In this document: positions 15,264-18,341 of the stretch, piece by piece
How positions within the stretch are numbered: the first letter of the stretch is position 1
How the letters are laid out: the number at the start of each line of letters is the position of its first letter
NCBI GenBank assembly: GCA_020425885.1
Contig: JAGQRA010000311.1
Location: 1 to 18,341 of the forward strand
Length of the DNA stretch: 18,341 nucleotides
Direction: 5' to 3'
From: Planctomycetota bacterium
Lineage (GTDB): Bacteria; Planctomycetota; UBA1135; UBA2386
Program-made: the position numbers and the translations under genes
The notes under the pieces: generated by a model
What the model saw: only the letters and a program-made list of their open reading frames with translations
Databases searched by the model: none
Told to the model about the DNA's origin: nothing

Positions 15264-15293
15264 ACTCTACGACCCGCGTTCCGGGGTTGGCAA
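15264..15293 (-). promoter_or_regulatory. Candidate sigma-70-type promoter of the HU gene
   Basis: On the minus strand TTGCCA (15288-15293; 5 of 6 to TTGACA) and TAGAGT (15264-15269; 4 of 6 to TATAAT) are 18 bp apart. Transcription would start near 15257 and give a leader of about 40 bases before the GTG. The leader overlaps an inverted repeat, CGGGTCG (15234-15240) with CGACCCG (15251-15257). Confidence 0.5.
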
Positions 15294-15397
15294 GGCGCCA
15301 GCGGAAACCCGTCCCGCCGGGCGGCTTGCAGGGTGAGGGCGAATTCGACGGTGTCCCGATTCAAGTCATGGCTGCGGCGCGGCCGATGTCAGCGGCG

Positions 15398-15418
15398 CGG
15401 AGGTAGTCGCCTCCGACT
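15398..15418 (+). promoter_or_regulatory. Overlapping hairpins in the leader of the HEAT lipoprotein gene
   Basis: CGGAGG (15398-15403) pairs with CCTCCG (15410-15415), and AGTCG (15405-15409) pairs with CGACT (15414-15418). The two stems share bases and exclude each other. They lie 28-48 bp upstream of the ATG. No promoter for this gene is clear in 15300-15430. Confidence 0.3.
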
Positions 15419-15445
15419 CCCCCGGTTTTCCACGAGGACAAGCCA

Positions 15446-16483
15446 ATGCGCATCGCGGCCTTCGGCGCCACACTCATGATCGCCTTCGCGGCGTGTTCGA
15501 CGACGACACCCGAGAAGACGGACAGTCCGTTCACTCAACCCAACAAGCTGATGGCCGCGGAGATCTCGCGACGCATCGACCAGATCCCGTACCAGCACCG
15601 CGAGGAACTGGTGGAGAGCCTGCTCTGGCTGGTGCAGACCGGCGAGCAGGTGATCCCGGCGGTGCTCACGGCGCTGCACAGCGAGCAGCCCAAGGTGCGC
15701 AGTTCGGCCGCCTGGGTGCTCGGCATGCTGCGTGATCGTCGGACGATTCCCTACCTGCAGCAGGCCGCCGGCGACAGCGAGCCCGCGGTGCGACTCGAAT
15801 GCGCCAGGACGCTCGTCCTGCTCGGCGATCTCACCAGTGCGCCGATGCTGATCGAGGGGCTCGACAGCGAGCGCAAGGAGGTGCGCTATCTGTGTCACGA
15901 GGCGCTGCGGTCCTCGACCGGACACGACTTCGGCTACGACCACCTGGCCATGAACAAGGACGAGATGCGCGGCTCGGTGCTGCGGTGGCGCGAGTGGTGG
16001 AGCGGCTACTCCGGCGATGCGAGCTTCGCCATGGACTATCAGCAGGCGAACGGCATCGGCATGCCCGCCGCGCCGCAGGGCGAGACGCAGATCCAGCCGC
16101 AGCCGGAGTCGGATGCGGGGCAGGATCAAGGGCCGGATCCGGCATCGACGAAGCCGACGCCGGCCGGTGAGAATCAGGTACCGCAGCAGATCGAGGTGCC
16201 GACCGTGGCGCCCGAAGGCACGACGGCGCCCGTTCGCCAGCCGAGCGGCTACGAACAACAGAGCGGCGTGCCCTCGGGTGGGGCCGCTCGCTCGAATGCG
16301 ACCGAGCACCCCGTGGAAACGGACGTGCCGGCCGCCGAGATGAAGATCGAGCAGGGCGCCTCGACCGCCGTCGAGGAGACCCCGTCGATCGAGGTCGTGC
16401 CCGTCGCGCCGGTGCCGGTCGAGACGCCGATCCAGGCGCCGGTGAAGTCGTCGGCCGATCCGGCGCATCCGGGCGGGCAGTAG
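15446..16483 (+). CDS. HEAT-repeat lipoprotein with Pro/Gln-rich tail
   Basis: A 345-residue protein. MRIAAFGATLMIAFAAC ends in a probable lipobox cysteine, C17, though F at -3 is less common than Leu, so membrane anchoring is likely rather than certain. Residues about 45-160 contain HEAT-type helical repeats, for example VIPAVLTALHSEQPKVRSSAAWVLGMLRD, RTIPYLQQAAGDSEPAVRLECARTLVLLGD and SAPMLIEGLDSERKEVRYLCHEALRSSTG. They are followed by a Trp-rich segment (about 178-190, RWREWWSGY). From about 200 to the end the protein is disordered and rich in Pro, Gln, Glu and Val. HEAT repeats usually bind proteins; no enzyme motif is visible. The ATG at 15446 has GAGGA at 15434-15438. A pseudopilin gene follows 129 bp later on the same strand; a functional link is possible but unsupported. 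Confidence 0.75.
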   Translation: MRIAAFGATLMIAFAACSTTTPEKTDSPFTQPNKLMAAEISRRIDQIPYQHREELVESLLWLVQTGEQVIPAVLTALHSEQPKVRSSAAWVLGMLRDRRTIPYLQQAAGDSEPAVRLECARTLVLLGDLTSAPMLIEGLDSERKEVRYLCHEALRSSTGHDFGYDHLAMNKDEMRGSVLRWREWWSGYSGDASFAMDYQQANGIGMPAAPQGETQIQPQPESDAGQDQGPDPASTKPTPAGENQVPQQIEVPTVAPEGTTAPVRQPSGYEQQSGVPSGGAARSNATEHPVETDVPAAEMKIEQGASTAVEETPSIEVVPVAPVPVETPIQAPVKSSADPAHPGGQ

Positions 16484-16490
16484 GTTGGTG

Positions 16491-16540
16491 GCGGCGGCGG
16501 CCCGCCGCTGCGGATAGAACCCGGGGTTTCATGCCCCGGG
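16491..16540 (+). terminator. Two tandem hairpins after the HEAT gene
   Basis: GCGGCGG (16491-16497) pairs with CCGCCGC (16502-16508). CCCGGGG (16520-16526) pairs perfectly with CCCCGGG (16534-16540) around TTTCATG, and flanking GGAT/ATCC (16512-16515, 16544-16547) could extend it. They lie 8-57 bp after the HEAT gene stop and 73 bp before the pseudopilin start. There is no T-run, so they could be a terminator or a leader structure of the next gene. Confidence 0.4.
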
Positions 16541-16612
16541 CCGATCCATTAGGCTGAGGTGCCCTCTGTCGCCGTGCAGTCCACGGCCTGACTCACCCAA
16601 GGAACCCAGCCG

Positions 16613-17263
16613 ATGCGCCGACAACAGTCCGGCTTCACCCTGATCGAATTGATGATCGTCATCGCGATCATCGGCCTGCTCGCCGCCGTCCTGCTGCCGA
16701 ACATCATGGGCGCACAGGACTCCGCCAACGTCCTCGGCGACCAGCGCAACATGTCGCGCCACTACGAGTGGCTCTACATCTACAAGCAGAAGCACAACAA
16801 GGCGCTGCCGATGACCGGCGGCTACAAGTTCGTGCTCTCGACCTGGACGTCGCGCATCTTCGACCACACGCCGGAGAACTTCGATCGCTACTGGACCCCT
16901 GGTGCCCGCGACCAGGATCCTGCCTACCAGGAGCAGTACAAGATGGTCCGGGCCAACGAGGAGATCTGGACCAACCTCGAGAGCACGCAATCGAGCGACA
17001 CCCACTACGTCGGTCGCGCGCGAGCTCATCTGCGGACGGCCGAGAGCAGCGCCAACGATGCCTGGATGGCGAACGACAACGAGGGCGCGTGGTCGTTGCG
17101 CGACGGCACCGTCAACATCCTGTTCAGCGACGGCAATGTCCGTTCCTACAGCTATCAGCAGCTGCAGGAGCAGTACGGTCTCGGTGACTTCGACAAGGAC
17201 AACCCGCTGCAGACCTGGGGCGAGAACTCGCCGATCGAGCCCTGCCGCAAGCTCGACAACTGA
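16613..17263 (+). CDS. Type II/IV secretion pseudopilin (prepilin-type N-terminus)
   Basis: A 216-residue protein with a textbook prepilin signal: a short basic leader MRRQQSG, then FTLIELMIVIAIIGLLAAVLLP. Prepilin peptidase should cut between G7 and F8; E12 is mature position 5. The hydrophobic helix spans about 8-30 and anchors the subunit before assembly. The globular part is unlike GspG in length. It ends with a WSLRDGTVNILFSDGNVRSYS segment (about 159-180) that recalls the F-x-D-G-x-V motif of pseudopilin-like proteins common in Planctomycetota. The start ATG at 16613 has AAGGAA at 16599-16604. No secretion ATPase, secretin or peptidase gene is nearby, so this is an orphan pilin here. 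It may join a secretion machine or pilus encoded elsewhere. A strong hairpin follows the stop. Confidence 0.85.
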   Translation: MRRQQSGFTLIELMIVIAIIGLLAAVLLPNIMGAQDSANVLGDQRNMSRHYEWLYIYKQKHNKALPMTGGYKFVLSTWTSRIFDHTPENFDRYWTPGARDQDPAYQEQYKMVRANEEIWTNLESTQSSDTHYVGRARAHLRTAESSANDAWMANDNEGAWSLRDGTVNILFSDGNVRSYSYQQLQEQYGLGDFDKDNPLQTWGENSPIEPCRKLDN

Positions 17264-17270
17264 CCCCCGG

Positions 17271-17308
17271 AACGCCGCAACGCGGCCAGCGCCGCTGCGG
17301 CGTTTCTC
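17271..17308 (+). terminator. Strong hairpin terminator of the pseudopilin gene
   Basis: AACGCCGCA (17271-17279) pairs with TGCGGCGTT (17296-17304), and the inner GCGGC (17282-17286) pairs with GCCGC (17291-17295) around CAGC. Together these make a 14 bp stem with a small bulge, followed by TTTCTC-like pyrimidines. It begins eight bases after the stop codon. This is the best intrinsic-terminator candidate in the window. Confidence 0.65.
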
Positions 17309-17348
17309 AGGCGGAGATCGAAGGCCCGCGGCGTCCAGGCGGAAGGCA

Positions 17349-17381
17349 ACCCGGCCGTGGGGAGTCCAGCCACGGCCGGGT
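17349..17381 (-). terminator. Perfect 12 bp hairpin after the minus-strand secreted protein
   Basis: ACCCGGCCGTGG (17349-17360) and CCACGGCCGGGT (17370-17381) form a perfect stem with a 9-base loop, about 20 bp past the stop at 17400. On the minus strand it is followed by TTGCCTT, a weak T-rich stretch. It stands back to back with the pseudopilin terminator. Confidence 0.6.
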
Positions 17382-17399
17382 CGGAGCCGAGGGCATCCG

Positions 17400-18341
17400 T
17401 CAGAACAGGCTGATCACCGGCACCGAGTACGACACCGATCCGCTGACCGCGGTGTGATCGTTGCTGTTGGCGATGCGGCTGACCGGGATCGGCATCGGTC
17501 CGGACGGTTGGGTCACGAGGGTGACGCCATCGCCGAACGACACCTCACCGCTGCCGAGATGGGCCGAGCCGGTCTGGCACCAGAGCCGGAAGCCTGGGGG
17601 CAGCACCGGCAGCCCGGTCAGCGTACCGTCGTAGCGGCCCTGCGTGGTCATCGCACCGGGCATCTCGAACCAGACATCGTTGGAGCCGAACACCGTGCAC
17701 GACGGTTGCAGCGGCCACGGCATCGACACCGGCTGGGTGCCGAGCGCGACCCAGGCCCGGGTCATTCCCGAGCCGTCATCGGCGATGCCGTTGCGCACCG
17801 AGGCCTCGAGCTCCATGCCGCTGCCGACATGCCACAGCGTGAGCGCGCCATAGGTCGCGAGCGTGTTGCCGCGTGCCGGGCAGCCGCTGCCGAAGCGGAA
17901 CCCGGGTTGCTCGGCGTCACCGTTGGCGTAGTTCTGGTGACCGTCGAGATAGACGCTGAAGTTGCGGTTGTTGCCCGATGGCGTCGAGTTGCCGAACACC
18001 GTCACGTCGATGCAGACCGTGCCACCCTGGGCCGGCACCGTGAACGGCGTCGCGTACGGGATCAGGAGTTCGAACGCCGGTGCCGGATCGAGCCCGGGCC
18101 GCGCCGTGCCGGGGAACTGCACCACGGTGCGCGGCAGCACGGTGACGGCGTTGGCGCCGATGTTGTTGGCGAACGTCGCCGAGGCCTGGTCCGGCGCGTT
18201 CGGTGACATCGACACCGTGGTGCGTCGTGACGCGACAGACGATAGAGACCCTCCTGGGCCGAAACCGGCTGGCGCACGTCGCTCTCGATCAGCGGGAGCC
18301 AGTCCCGCCCCGGTAAGCGCCGAAGCGCCGGGTAGCAGGCC
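17400..18341 (-). CDS. Secreted-type protein, 5' end unresolved at window edge
   Basis: The frame is open from the TGA at 17400-17402 to the right edge. From the GTG at 18215 (VSMSPNAPDQASATFANNIG) to the stop it is 271 residues with convincing coding bias. It has the Gly/Thr/Asn-rich beta character of planctomycete extracellular proteins. ATFANNIGANAVTVLPRTVVQFPG, FTVPAQGGTVCIDVTVFGN and NFSVYLDGHQNYANGDAEQPGFRFGSGC recall a recurrent domain I have seen in such secreted proteins. No signal peptide is present at 18215, so the true N-terminus is probably beyond 18341. Between about 18230 and 18341 the third-position G/C bias fits a neighbouring frame better than this one, so a frameshift or a different upstream gene is possible. 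Function is unknown. Confidence 0.65.
   Translation of the reverse strand, partial: GLLPGASALTGAGLAPADRERRAPAGFGPGGSLSSVASRRTTVSMSPNAPDQASATFANNIGANAVTVLPRTVVQFPGTARPGLDPAPAFELLIPYATPFTVPAQGGTVCIDVTVFGNSTPSGNNRNFSVYLDGHQNYANGDAEQPGFRFGSGCPARGNTLATYGALTLWHVGSGMELEASVRNGIADDGSGMTRAWVALGTQPVSMPWPLQPSCTVFGSNDVWFEMPGAMTTQGRYDGTLTGLPVLPPGFRLWCQTGSAHLGSGEVSFGDGVTLVTQPSGPMPIPVSRIANSNDHTAVSGSVSYSVPVISLF

Noticed and set aside
14939..15364. Longer HU protein starting at the ATG at 15364
   Set aside because: The extra 50 residues match nothing in the family and cross the promoter; AGGAGG five bases before the GTG at 15214 fixes the start.

Overview
The window is a GC-rich bacterial chromosomal segment, most likely from a member of the Planctomycetota. 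This is inferred from three things: very strong G/C bias at third codon positions with frequent GTG starts and few clear Shine-Dalgarno sites; two secreted proteins with Cys/Gly/Thr-rich beta-type sequence of a kind I associate with that phylum; and a sugar transferase ending in GKGAR, resembling the exosortase/PEP-CTERM-associated type. The lineage call rests on protein style only. No rRNA, tRNA, CRISPR array, insertion sequence or phage module was seen. Genes are tightly packed and no gene-free stretch exceeds 300 bases. The largest gaps are about 230 bp (15215-15445) and 190 bp (13013-13202).

Layout. 1-789 (+) is the 3' end of a spermidine-synthase-like membrane protein. 825-1742 (-) is a XerC-type tyrosine recombinase. 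1763-2725 (+) is an EamA-family transporter, followed by an MBL-fold hydrolase (2766-3632, +). A long minus-strand block follows, read from right to left: yajC (11858-11391); a YraN/UPF0102 domain fused in frame to a polyprenyl glycosylphosphotransferase (11416-9482); serA (9450-7873); a BlaI repressor and M56 membrane protease pair (7762-5508); a SerB-like HAD phosphatase (5455-4733); and a class V aminotransferase (4721-3651). mnmA (11975-13012, +) diverges from yajC. A secreted protein (13203-14840, +) converges on an HU-type DNA-binding protein (15214-14939, -). A HEAT-repeat lipoprotein (15446-16483, +) and a type II/IV pseudopilin (16613-17263, +) follow. The window ends with a secreted-type protein on the minus strand (17400 to the right edge).

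How the genes work together. SerA, the HAD phosphatase and the class V aminotransferase together could supply the three steps of serine synthesis from 3-phosphoglycerate. They lie on one strand, interrupted by a BlaI/M56 module. That module has its own promoter, with a perfect inverted repeat between the -35 and -10 candidates, so it looks like an autoregulated repressor/protease switch. Its M56 protein lacks the penicillin-binding sensor of BlaR1 and ends in a coiled-coil region instead. The most unusual features are the YraN-glycosyltransferase fusion, the coiled-coil M56 protein, and paired inverted repeats, with one shared 14-base core, in the intergenic regions around the secreted-protein and pseudopilin genes. 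Most other genes are ordinary housekeeping genes.
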